Assembly (NCBI GenBank): GCA_036258795.1
Contig: DATACZ010000084.1
Location: 1 to 13,098, forward strand
Origin: DATACZ01 sp036258795
Lineage (GTDB): Bacteria; Actinomycetota; CADDZG01; JAHWKV01
Direction of reading: 5' to 3'
Length of the DNA stretch: 13,098 nucleotides
Part shown: piece by piece, positions 6,935-13,098 of the stretch
How positions within the stretch are numbered: the first letter of the stretch is position 1
Layout of the letters: each line of letters starts with the position of its first letter
The notes under the pieces: generated by a model
Databases searched by the model: none
Seen by the model: only the letters and a program-made list of their open reading frames with translations
Told to the model about the DNA's origin: nothing
Translations under genes and position numbers: made by a program

Positions 6935-8233
6935 ATGGTGATGCAACGGGTGGAAACCGACGTGTACTCCGAGCTGGAGTGGCGGGGTGCAATTCATCAA
7001 TGCACCGACCCCCAATTGCCCGGGCTACTTAGGCGTGAGCACTTCACTCTTTACTGCGGTTTCGACCCGACTGCGGACAGTCTCCACGTAGGAGGCCTGC
7101 TCCAGCTCATCAACTTGAGGCGCTTTCAGCTTGCCGGCCACCGTCCGATCGCAGTAATCGGAGGGGCTACGGGGCTGGTGGGCGATCCCAGCGGCAAGTC
7201 GTCGGAGCGGATCCTGATGAGAAAGGAAGAAATCAACGCGAATGCTGCAGGGATCGCTGCTCAGATCCAGAGACTGATCGACCTTTCGCCGGGAACGGAA
7301 CCTCAAGCGGTGATGGTCAATAACGCCGATTGGCTCGAGCCCATCAAGCTGACTGATTTCCTCAGGGACGTGGGCAAGCACTTCAGCATCAACGCCATGA
7401 TTGGCCGCGAATCGATAAGAGCCCGCCTGGAGGAAAGAGAGCAAGGAATCTCTTTCACCGAGTTCACCTACATGCTGCTCCAGGCCTACGACTTTCTGCA
7501 CCTGTTCGAGCAATTTGGTTGCCGGCTTCAAATTGGAGGAAGCGATCAGTGGGGAAACATCACGTCCGGCATCGACTTGATTCGCCGGATCCGGGATGGA
7601 CAAGCGTACGGCATTACCTCTCCGCTGATCGAGGGGCTGCCCGGCGCCAAGATGGGAAAGAGCGAGAAGGGCAATGTGTGGCTTGACCCCTCCAAGACCT
7701 CTCCTTACCGCTTCTACCAGTACTGGCTGAACGTCGAAGACGAGCACGTCGTACGGCTACTTGGGCTATTCACTTTCCTGGATAAGCCACGCATCGAGGA
7801 GCTTGGCCGGCTGGTACGCGAACAGCCCGCCAAAAGAGAGGCTCAGAAGGTCCTTGCGTTCGAGGTGACCGCGTTGGTGCACGGCGCCCATGAGGCCGAG
7901 AAAGCCGTGAGGGCCTCGAGAGCTTTGTTCGGCAGTCAAATTGTCGAGCTGGAGGAGCCGGTTCTCCTCGAGGTCCTGTCGGAAGCGCCATCTAGCCGGG
8001 CCAGCCGGAGCTTACTCTCCGGGGGGAGGTCCCTGGTGGATCTGCTGGTAGAGGTGGGGCTGGCAGAGTCAAAGGCCGCTGCCCGTAGCTACATCAGCGG
8101 TGGTGGCGTTTACATAAACAATGTGCGGGATACAGACGCTGATCGAATGTTGGTCGAAGACGATCTGCTCCTCGACCGGTACCTGCTACTGCGAAGAGGC
8201 AAGAAGAGTCACCACCTGGTCAGCTTTGAGTGA
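6935..8233 (+). CDS. tyrS: Tyrosyl-tRNA synthetase
   Basis: This class I aminoacyl-tRNA synthetase charges tRNA-Tyr. The 432-residue product has the substrate strand YCGFDPTADSLHVGG at 40-54, with the HIGH-equivalent HVGG at 51-54. It also has YMLLQAYDF at 179-187 with the tyrosine-binding Gln183 and Asp186, GGSDQWGN at 201-208, and KMGKS at 239-243 as the KMSKS loop. The C-terminus (about 365-432) is an S4 RNA-binding domain, seen in SLVDLLVEVGL and ARSYISGGGVYINN. This is the standard bacterial TyrRS. A second ATG lies at 6941; the first is preferred because it sits exactly where the predicted -10 box would place a leaderless start. The gene follows the glycosylase gene, a neighbourhood conserved in actinobacteria. 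Confidence 0.97.
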   Translation: MVMQRVETDVYSELEWRGAIHQCTDPQLPGLLRREHFTLYCGFDPTADSLHVGGLLQLINLRRFQLAGHRPIAVIGGATGLVGDPSGKSSERILMRKEEINANAAGIAAQIQRLIDLSPGTEPQAVMVNNADWLEPIKLTDFLRDVGKHFSINAMIGRESIRARLEEREQGISFTEFTYMLLQAYDFLHLFEQFGCRLQIGGSDQWGNITSGIDLIRRIRDGQAYGITSPLIEGLPGAKMGKSEKGNVWLDPSKTSPYRFYQYWLNVEDEHVVRLLGLFTFLDKPRIEELGRLVREQPAKREAQKVLAFEVTALVHGAHEAEKAVRASRALFGSQIVELEEPVLLEVLSEAPSSRASRSLLSGGRSLVDLLVEVGLAESKAAARSYISGGGVYINNVRDTDADRMLVEDDLLLDRYLLLRRGKKSHHLVSFE

Positions 8234-8238
8234 ATCGG

Positions 8239-8267
8239 CCTCTCCTCACCGGTTCCGGCCGGAGAGG
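8239..8267 (+). terminator. GC-rich hairpin after tyrS
   Basis: CCTCTCC (8239-8245) pairs with GGAGAGG (8261-8267), and CCGG/CCGG can pair inside the loop. There is no T-run. It could weaken read-through into galK, which starts only 20 bases further on, but it is not a canonical intrinsic terminator. Confidence 0.4.
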
Positions 8268-8287
8268 TGAGGTCCTAGGGGAAGGCC

Positions 8288-9439
8288 GTGTCGCCAGCTC
8301 AAGCGCTGCTTCAACGGTTTGAGCAGCTCACCGGACAAACGGCGCAGGGCATCTGGACGGCGCCCGGGCGGGTGAACCTCATCGGCGAGCACACGGATTA
8401 CAACAACGGATTTGTGCTCCCGATTGCCATCGACAGGCGGATAACGATCGCGGCCGCCCCAACGGATGACCCGTGCATAAAGGGCTTTTCCATACATGCA
8501 AACGACGGCTTCCAGTACGACCTGGAGTCTCTCGCACCCGGAACGCTCCAAGGATGGGCCGCATATCCCTGTGGAGCCGCCTGGGCATTGAAGACCATGG
8601 GAGTGGAGGTCAGAGGGAGCAATCTGGTCATCGACTCCTCCATACCGGCCGGTGCGGGGCTCGCCTCCAGCGCCGCCCTGACCATTGCGGTCGTTCTTGC
8701 CCTGTCCGAGCTTAGTGAACGCCCCCTGTCCGGAGCAGAGCTGGCAGAGGCAAGCCATCGGGCGGAGGTGGAGTTCGTCGGCGTCCCTTGTGGCGTCATG
8801 GATCAGATGATCTCGGCTCTTGGTCGGACGGGCGCGGCCCTGTTTGTAGACACCCAGACCTCAGGATTCCAATACGTTTCCTTGGACCTTCCCAGTGCCG
8901 GGTTGGCGCTGGCCGTCATAGACACTCGAGTGGCGCACCGGCTCTCCGAGAGCCGTTACGCAGAGCGGCGGAGAGAATGTGAGGAAGCCGCCCAAGCACT
9001 GGGCCTTGGCTCCTTGAGGCAGCTCACCCTGGCGGATTTGCCAGATGCTCTCGACCAACTTTCCGAGCCTCACAAGAGCCGGGTAAGGCACGTGGTCACC
9101 GAAAACGCGCGGGTGCTCGAGGCGGTCGAGGCCATTACCGGGCGCCAATTTACGGAGGTGGGCACTGTTTTCGTCCAGTCCCATGAATCTTTGAAGACCG
9201 ACTTCCAGGTGTCTTGTCCGGAGCTCGACGCCGCAGTGGAGGCTGCTGTGGGGGCAGGGGCTCTCGGCGCCCGAATGACGGGCGCAGGCTTTGGAGGATC
9301 AGCGATAGCGATTATTGGGAATGATCAGCTGGGAACCATGTCGCAGAGCATTTGTGCCGCATTTGAGCGCCAGAAATTCACGGAGCCGGCCATCTTCGAG
9401 GTGGCGCCTTCCGGGGGAGCCACCCGCGTTCACCCGTGA
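8288..9439 (+). CDS. galK: Galactokinase
   Basis: This GHMP-family kinase phosphorylates galactose to galactose-1-phosphate, the first committed step of the Leloir pathway. The 383-residue product has all three family motifs: the galactose-binding signature GRVNLIGEHTDYNNG at 27-41, the ATP loop GAGLASSAAL at 122-131, and motif 3, ARMTGAGFGGSA, near residue 330. Arg28 and Asp172 (in GVPCGVMDQM) are the expected catalytic pair. The GTG at 8288 has AGGGGAAGG just upstream as ribosome site. No galT, galE or sugar transporter gene is adjacent, so the rest of the pathway must lie elsewhere. Only 54 bases separate it from tyrS, so it may be co-transcribed despite the hairpin between them. A close sugar such as N-acetylgalactosamine cannot be excluded as substrate. 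Confidence 0.94.
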   Translation: MSPAQALLQRFEQLTGQTAQGIWTAPGRVNLIGEHTDYNNGFVLPIAIDRRITIAAAPTDDPCIKGFSIHANDGFQYDLESLAPGTLQGWAAYPCGAAWALKTMGVEVRGSNLVIDSSIPAGAGLASSAALTIAVVLALSELSERPLSGAELAEASHRAEVEFVGVPCGVMDQMISALGRTGAALFVDTQTSGFQYVSLDLPSAGLALAVIDTRVAHRLSESRYAERRRECEEAAQALGLGSLRQLTLADLPDALDQLSEPHKSRVRHVVTENARVLEAVEAITGRQFTEVGTVFVQSHESLKTDFQVSCPELDAAVEAAVGAGALGARMTGAGFGGSAIAIIGNDQLGTMSQSICAAFERQKFTEPAIFEVAPSGGATRVHP

Positions 9440-9452
9440 AAGCCAGTGCTGG

Positions 9453-9481
9453 TTGCAACCCGACATTTTTCTATGTATCAT
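9453..9481 (+). promoter_or_regulatory. Promoter of the membrane-protein gene
   Basis: TTGCAA (9453-9458) and TATCAT (9476-9481) are 17 bases apart and match primary-sigma consensus well, in a locally AT-rich stretch. The start would be near 9488, giving a leader of about 34 nt. The -35 lies within a perfect 10-bp palindrome, GGTTGCAACC (9451-9460), a possible operator. Confidence 0.6.
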
Positions 9482-9510
9482 TACCTGATGTCTAAGTAGC
9501 CCAAGGTAAG

Positions 9511-9517
9511 AGGAGGG
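9511..9517 (+). promoter_or_regulatory. Strong ribosome binding site, possibly within a hairpin loop
   Basis: AGGAGGG ends four bases before the ATG at 9522 and fixes that start. CCAAGGT (9501-9507) and ACCTTGG (9534-9540) are perfect inverted repeats flanking both the ribosome site and the start codon, so the initiation region can sit in a 26-base loop. Confidence 0.65.
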
Positions 9518-9521
9518 TTCC

Positions 9522-11324
9522 ATGAATACCGTCACCTTGGCCCAGGTCGCTGTGAAGAGTAACCCCTGGTCGGATTGGGGATACGTCGTGGGGCCGTTTC
9601 TTTTTTATCTGTCAGTCGTCTGGATCCTTGTCTTCGCCGGCCGGAGCAAGGCCCACAACCCCGTCGTTAACTTCTTCGAGCGCATCTCCGATAGCCTGAA
9701 ACGCTCCACCGGCTACCCGGGTTGGTCAATGGCCGGAGCCCTAACCGGGCTTTTGGTGCTTCTTGTGGCGGCCATGGGCCTTTATTGGGACGTGGCCTGG
9801 CATATCGACCTGGGGCGGGACAAGATGCTGCTCAACCCCTCCCACGTGATGATCCTTCTAGGTTTGGGTGGGTTGATGTTTGCGTCTGCAATTGCAGTGA
9901 TCTTTGCGACGATCGACAAGGCACCCGTAGGGTTCCAGTTCAGGGGTATGACCATCCCCTACACCGCAATGGCGATGACCGCTCTCGGTATGGGCGGAAT
10001 CCTGGCCTTTCCCTTCGACGAGCTCTGGCACCGCGCCTACGGCCTGGACGTGACTCTGTGGAGCCCGACTCACCTTCAGCTTCTGGGCGGTGGCTCGCTG
10101 GCCACGATCCCGGTGTGGATGATGATTGCCGAGGGCGCACGCGGCGCCACGCCGACGAAGCTGGGCCGCTTCATCCACATCATGGCGGCGGGGGCCTGTT
10201 TAGTCGGCCTTACCACCTTTGAGGGTGAGTTCGACTTCGGCGTCCCGCAATTTCAGCTCGTCTACCTGCCCATCTTGATGATGCTTGCCGCCACCATTGG
10301 TCTGGTGTGGGCTCGGCTGGCGTTGGGTCCCTGGGGCGCAGTCAAGACCGTTGCCTTTTACTGGGGAGTGCGGCTGTTCCTCATCCTCATAGTCGCCGTG
10401 GCTCTCAACCACACTGTTCCCCGCTTCCCCCTCTACCTAGGATCGGCCCTCTGCGTTGAGCTCGCAGCCCTGTGGGTCGGTACGCAAAACCGCCTGCGGT
10501 TTGCTCTGGTTGCAGGAGGACTAGTTGGAACGGTCGGCCTGTTTCTGGAGGGCCTCTTCATCCAGGTTTCTGGCTGGGCTTCCATCAACCCGAACCTGGT
10601 TCCCAAGTCCATGATCCTTGGGCTGGGGGCCGCACTCGCCGGATCGATCATTGGTGCCCGGCTCGCCCGCATCTTCATAACGGAGCCTGAGACCGAGAGG
10701 TCGCTTATTCCGGCGGCGGCTACCGCAGCGGCCTTCGTGGCCATGGCAGCCATCCTGGCGTACCCGCTTCCTCGAGACGTTGGCAATGTAGATGTGGTGA
10801 TCCGCACCGAGAGGGTGGGAGACATGGCCAACGTCGAGGTGCAGCTCGATCCGCCCAACGCAGCAGACAACGCGGTTGGGTTCGGTCTTACCTCGTGGCA
10901 GGGCGGCGGGTTCAAGTTCGTCGAGTTGCGGGAGGTCGGAGAGGGCCGTTACGTCTCGACCGAACCCGTTCCGGTTACCGGAAGCTGGAAATCCATGGTT
11001 AACCTGCTGCGTGGCACCGAGGTGATGGCGGCACCGATCTACATGCCGGAGGATCGTCTGATCGATGCGCCGGCGGTCCCGGTGGTGCCGGAACGCAGGA
11101 CGGAGTTCGTCAAGAACACCAAGATCCTCCTGCGTGAGGTACGCCCCGGACCGGCGTGGCCCGCCATGGTGGCGTTCACTGAGGTGGCACTGATAACCAT
11201 CGTGTGGATCTCATTGATCCGGTTCGCGGACAGCCGCATACAGCAGCGGCGCAGAGACGCTGGCGTTCTGCCCCCGAAGGGCAGGCTCGCCATGGGGTTC
11301 TCTGGCATGTTCCCAAAGAGCTGA
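9522..11324 (+). CDS. Multi-pass membrane protein with duplicated AmoC/PmoC-like metal-site motif
   Basis: I do not recognise a named family for this 600-residue protein. By eye it has about a dozen hydrophobic segments between residues 22 and 414, a soluble stretch at about 420-543, and a last segment near 546-567 before a basic tail. The striking feature is a duplicated motif. Copy one has Asp90, Trp93, His94, Gly98, Asp100, Leu103, Pro106 and His108. Copy two has Asp166, Trp169, His170, Gly174, Asp176, Leu179, Pro182 and His184. All are offset by exactly 76 residues, and each runs into a hydrophobic helix. The order D-x2-WH ... RD ... PSH in copy one resembles the Asp/His/His copper-site segment of AmoC/PmoC. 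The soluble part (VEVQLDPP, FVELREVGEGRY, PVTGSWK) looks like a beta-sandwich of the FixH/YtkA/CopC kind. The gene has its own promoter, a strong ribosome site and a terminator, so it is probably monocistronic. A metal-dependent role is inference. Confidence 0.85.
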   Translation: MNTVTLAQVAVKSNPWSDWGYVVGPFLFYLSVVWILVFAGRSKAHNPVVNFFERISDSLKRSTGYPGWSMAGALTGLLVLLVAAMGLYWDVAWHIDLGRDKMLLNPSHVMILLGLGGLMFASAIAVIFATIDKAPVGFQFRGMTIPYTAMAMTALGMGGILAFPFDELWHRAYGLDVTLWSPTHLQLLGGGSLATIPVWMMIAEGARGATPTKLGRFIHIMAAGACLVGLTTFEGEFDFGVPQFQLVYLPILMMLAATIGLVWARLALGPWGAVKTVAFYWGVRLFLILIVAVALNHTVPRFPLYLGSALCVELAALWVGTQNRLRFALVAGGLVGTVGLFLEGLFIQVSGWASINPNLVPKSMILGLGAALAGSIIGARLARIFITEPETERSLIPAAATAAAFVAMAAILAYPLPRDVGNVDVVIRTERVGDMANVEVQLDPPNAADNAVGFGLTSWQGGGFKFVELREVGEGRYVSTEPVPVTGSWKSMVNLLRGTEVMAAPIYMPEDRLIDAPAVPVVPERRTEFVKNTKILLREVRPGPAWPAMVAFTEVALITIVWISLIRFADSRIQQRRRDAGVLPPKGRLAMGFSGMFPKS

Positions 11325-11359
11325 GGTAGACAGCCTTAGCCTGAAAGCAGGAAGGATAG

Positions 11360-11398
11360 AAACCGGCGGGTCAAAAAATGACCCGCCGGTTTCCTTTT
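11360..11398. terminator. Strong intrinsic terminator shared by convergent genes
   Basis: A perfect 14-bp stem (AAACCGGCGGGTCA at 11360-11373, its complement at 11379-11392) encloses a loop of five A and is followed by CCTTTT. It ends the membrane-protein transcript on the plus strand. The same hairpin lies about 50 bases past the tatA stop on the minus strand and probably ends that operon too, though the T-run is poorer in that direction. Bases 11399-11439 show nothing further. Confidence 0.9.
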
Positions 11399-11439
11399 AA
11401 GACTTCCGCCGCGCGCAGAAAAGCGCTCGACCAAGCAGG

Positions 11440-11619
11440 TTATTCAGGCTTGGCGGTCTTCGTCTCCTCAGCCTCGGCCTCGTTGCTCTCCGAGAGTCCC
11501 TCTTTGAATTCTTTCTTGGCTTTGCCCAGGGACCGGGCAAATTCTGGGAGCTTCTTGGCTCCGAACAGGAGCACGATGGCCCCCACGACAAGCATGATCT
11601 CTCCCGGCCCTAGGTTCAT
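11440..11619 (-). CDS. tatA: Twin-arginine translocase subunit TatA (small)
   Basis: TatA oligomers form the pore of the Tat system, which exports folded proteins across the cytoplasmic membrane. The product is only 59 residues: MNLGPGEIMLVVGAIVLLFG is a membrane helix, then the family hinge FGAKKLPEFARSLGKAKKEF (19-38) begins the amphipathic helix, and an acidic tail rich in Glu ends it. This matches TatA/E rather than TatB by length and by the FGxKKLPE hinge. AAAGGAGAAGG precedes the ATG. It lies 24 bases downstream of tatC on the same strand, the reverse of the common tatA-tatC order. No second tatA or tatB is in the window, so any TatB would be encoded elsewhere. Confidence 0.93.
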   Translation of the reverse strand: MNLGPGEIMLVVGAIVLLFGAKKLPEFARSLGKAKKEFKEGLSESNEAEAEETKTAKPE

Positions 11620-11643
11620 TGGCCTTCTCCTTTCACGGCAACC

Positions 11644-12423
11644 CTACTTCTTCATTAACCGCGCGGTGAGGATGGTTGCCTCATAAAGGATACCGAGCGG
11701 TACGGCTAATAAGGCAAGGGTGATCGGATCCTGGGTCGGGGTGATGACGGCGGCAACGACGAGAAGAATGACCCAAGCCATCCTGCGGGCTTTGCGGAGG
11801 GATGCGCTGGTCAGCACTCCCACGAGCGTGAGAGCCAGTAGAGCGATGGGGAACTCAAAAGCAAATCCGAACGCGGCTATGAGGATCAGCACGAAGCTCA
11901 GGTACTCGGCTGCCCGGGGCAGGAGGACCAACTCCGTCCCGGCAAAGCTCGTCAGCACGTTGAGGGCTTTGGGAAGGGAAGCAAATGCGGTGAGTATGCC
12001 CACGGCGAACAGAGCCATTGAAGCCACGATGAACGGCACTGCATACCGCTTCTCGTGAGGGTGAAGTCCCGGTGTTACGAAACGCCACGCCTGCCATAGC
12101 ATCACGGGCAAGCTCAGGGCAAAGCCTGCAAAGGCCGTCACCTTCAGCCTGATGAAGAAGGCTTCGGTGGGAGCGGTGTATATGAGCTCACCGTCGCGCA
12201 GGATCTGGTCGGCGACGGGCAGTTTGGCGAGTGGCCGGATCAGTAGCTCAAGTATGTCCGAGTAGAAGAACCAGGCCACCAAGCACGCCACGGCGTAGGC
12301 CAGGACGACCTTGAAAAGGCGGGTCCGGAGCTCCTCGAGGTGCTCCACCAAGCTCATCTCGCCGCCCGGTGCTGCAGGGGCTGAGGGGGAGCCCCGATCG
12401 CGGTCGCGGGAGAAGAGCTTCAC
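11644..12423 (-). CDS. tatC: Sec-independent protein translocase TatC
   Basis: TatC is the polytopic Tat subunit that recognises twin-arginine signal peptides. The 259-residue product has the N-terminal block MSLVEHLEELRTRL at 23-36, six expected membrane segments, the conserved Glu87 in APTEAFF, FVTPGLHPHEKR at 115-126, and Glu190 in FGFAFEFP, which matches the conserved FxxE-P position. It also has TPTQDP at 228-233 followed by the last helix. The GTG at 12423 gives a 22-residue polar leader with GCAGGAGC directly before it; the ATG at residue 23 is an alternative start closer to the family N-terminus. Nine bases separate it from the thioesterase stop, so the three minus-strand genes probably form one operon ending in tatA. 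Confidence 0.95.
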   Translation of the reverse strand: MKLFSRDRDRGSPSAPAAPGGEMSLVEHLEELRTRLFKVVLAYAVACLVAWFFYSDILELLIRPLAKLPVADQILRDGELIYTAPTEAFFIRLKVTAFAGFALSLPVMLWQAWRFVTPGLHPHEKRYAVPFIVASMALFAVGILTAFASLPKALNVLTSFAGTELVLLPRAAEYLSFVLILIAAFGFAFEFPIALLALTLVGVLTSASLRKARRMAWVILLVVAAVITPTQDPITLALLAVPLGILYEATILTARLMKK

Positions 12424-12432
12424 GCTCCTGCT

Positions 12433-12846
12433 CTATCGCGGGTCCCGGATGGCCAGGGTGCAGGTAGAGAACGCGGTCAGCTCGCCCTGGTCGTCGTGGA
12501 TGCGGATCTCCCAGACATGCAGGGTCTTACCGGCGAGCAGGGGCACCCCGACCCCGGTGATCCAGCCGTCACGGGCAGATTTCAGGTGGTTGACCTTGAC
12601 CTCAACCCCAAGGGCGATCTTGGTCGTGTCGGCCAGCCAGGCCCCTGCCGACCCGATGCTCTCCGCCAGTACCGCCGAGGCGCCTCCATGCAAGAGGCCG
12701 AATGGCTGCGTGTTTCCCTCGACCGGACAGCGGGCGACCACCCGCGTGGGGCTCGCCTCGAGCCACTCAAGCCCCATCTTCTCAAGCAGGGGGCCGCGCC
12801 CTGTGGAATTGAGGCCCTGCAGAAGCTGAACCGCCTCCTCATCCAT
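12433..12846 (-). CDS. Hotdog-fold acyl-CoA thioesterase, PaaI/YdiI-like
   Basis: The 137-residue product is a single hotdog domain of the PaaI/YdiI type, whose members hydrolyse aromatic or other acyl-CoA thioesters in the cytoplasm; some act as DHNA-CoA thioesterases in menaquinone synthesis. The defining block is NTQPFGLLHGGASAVLAES at 45-63, where Glu62 is the expected catalytic carboxylate and His53-Gly54-Gly55 form the substrate loop. LGVEVKVNHLKSARDG and the closing beta strands complete the fold. The true substrate cannot be read from the sequence. The frame is open upstream to a GTG at 13035, but those 63 residues are not hotdog-like. The ATG at 12846 gives a normal length and has TACACT six bases upstream. 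It heads the operon with tatC and tatA. Confidence 0.9.
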   Translation of the reverse strand: MDEEAVQLLQGLNSTGRGPLLEKMGLEWLEASPTRVVARCPVEGNTQPFGLLHGGASAVLAESIGSAGAWLADTTKIALGVEVKVNHLKSARDGWITGVGVPLLAGKTLHVWEIRIHDDQGELTAFSTCTLAIRDPR

Positions 12847-12852
12847 ACAGGC

Positions 12853-12858
12853 AGTGTA
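12853..12858 (-). promoter_or_regulatory. Predicted -10 box for a leaderless thioesterase-tatC-tatA mRNA
   Basis: On the minus strand TACACT is followed by six bases and the ATG at 12846, with no Shine-Dalgarno sequence. This is the same spacing as for polX and tyrS. No good -35 is visible. Confidence 0.45.
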
Positions 12859-13098
12859 GTCGGGGAAGCGCGAGGCGACTTTTCTTAACTCAGCGAAGCG
12901 GCCCAAACGCCCTATGAGGCGTGAAGCGGACTGCAATCCGCACGCGAGGCGACCAAGCGTCCCAGGCGTGGGTGGGCGGACAGCTGATCCGAAGGCGACT
13001 TTGCAGTTGGAGCCTGAGGACAGCTGTCCGACCACGCACCAGAAACCGTAGTTCGGGGCCTGGGAATCGGGCCGTCACCCGGCCGCGTTTGGGTTTGG
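12859..13098. other. Gene-free stretch with short repeats and palindromes
   Basis: I see no credible coding sequence here on either strand; the open frames lack family resemblance and start signals. Three copies of GGCGAC-type sequence occur: CGCGAGGCGAC at 12869-12879 and 12943-12953, and AGGCGACTTT at 12874-12883 and 12993-13002. GGACAGCTG occurs at 12978-12986 and 13018-13026, the second as the perfect 12-bp palindrome GGACAGCTGTCC (13018-13029). Two adjacent hairpins can form: ACGCC/GGCGT (12907-12922) and GCGGA/TCCGC (12926-12941). This may be the regulatory region of the minus-strand operon or of a gene beyond the window edge. Confidence 0.45.

Noticed and set aside
9522..11324. Identification of the membrane protein as CtaG, CopD or a cytochrome oxidase subunit
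   Set aside because: The positions of its histidines and aspartates do not match what I know of those families; only a loose likeness of the C-terminal domain to FixH/YtkA/CopC remains.
12926..12941. tRNA-Cys-like anticodon arm (GCGGA, CTGCAA, TCCGC)
   Set aside because: The loop has six bases instead of seven, and there is no T-arm with GTTCGA and no acceptor stem around it.
12847..13035. Longer thioesterase starting from a GTG at 13035
   Set aside because: The added 63 residues do not resemble the hotdog fold or a known leader, and the 137-residue form from 12846 has normal family length.

Overview
The window looks like core chromosome of a GC-rich actinobacterium (roughly 60% GC by eye), probably a deep-branching or uncultured lineage rather than Streptomyces or Mycobacterium. 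Four things support this: the argG-argH pair, the mpg-tyrS pair (the order argH ... mpg-tyrS is also found in Mycobacterium tuberculosis), frequent GTG/TTG starts, and several genes with a -10-like TAnnnT box 5-6 nt before the start codon and no Shine-Dalgarno sequence, which is the actinobacterial leaderless-mRNA pattern. I see no mobile element, CRISPR array, rRNA or tRNA.

Layout. 66-2758: argG and argH, the last two steps of arginine synthesis, with an ATGA overlap. 2759-2954: a gap with two candidate promoters. 2955-3335: an orphan STAS-domain anti-sigma-antagonist-like protein. 3351-4457 (minus): a secreted, C-terminally anchored CAP/SCP-domain protein, convergent with the STAS gene and divergent from polX. 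4570-6869: a DNA-repair pair, polX (polymerase X plus PHP nuclease) and an AAG-type 3-methyladenine glycosylase joined by a TTGA overlap. 6935-8233: tyrS. 8288-9439: a lone galactokinase gene. 9522-11324: a 600-residue multi-pass membrane protein with its own promoter and a strong terminator. 11440-12846 (minus): a hotdog thioesterase, tatC and a 59-residue tatA, read in that order and converging on the same terminator. 12859-13098: about 240 bases with no convincing gene but several short repeats and a 12-bp palindrome.

The most interesting object is the 600-residue membrane protein. It carries two copies, exactly 76 residues apart, of a motif with the order D-x3-H-x5-D-x7-H around conserved W, G and P residues. 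The pattern closely resembles the Asp/His/His copper-site motif of the AmoC/PmoC subunit of ammonia and particulate methane monooxygenases, but it is duplicated here and followed by a periplasmic beta-rich domain. No amoA/B-like gene is beside it. It could be a new class of membrane metalloprotein; this rests on motif reading only.
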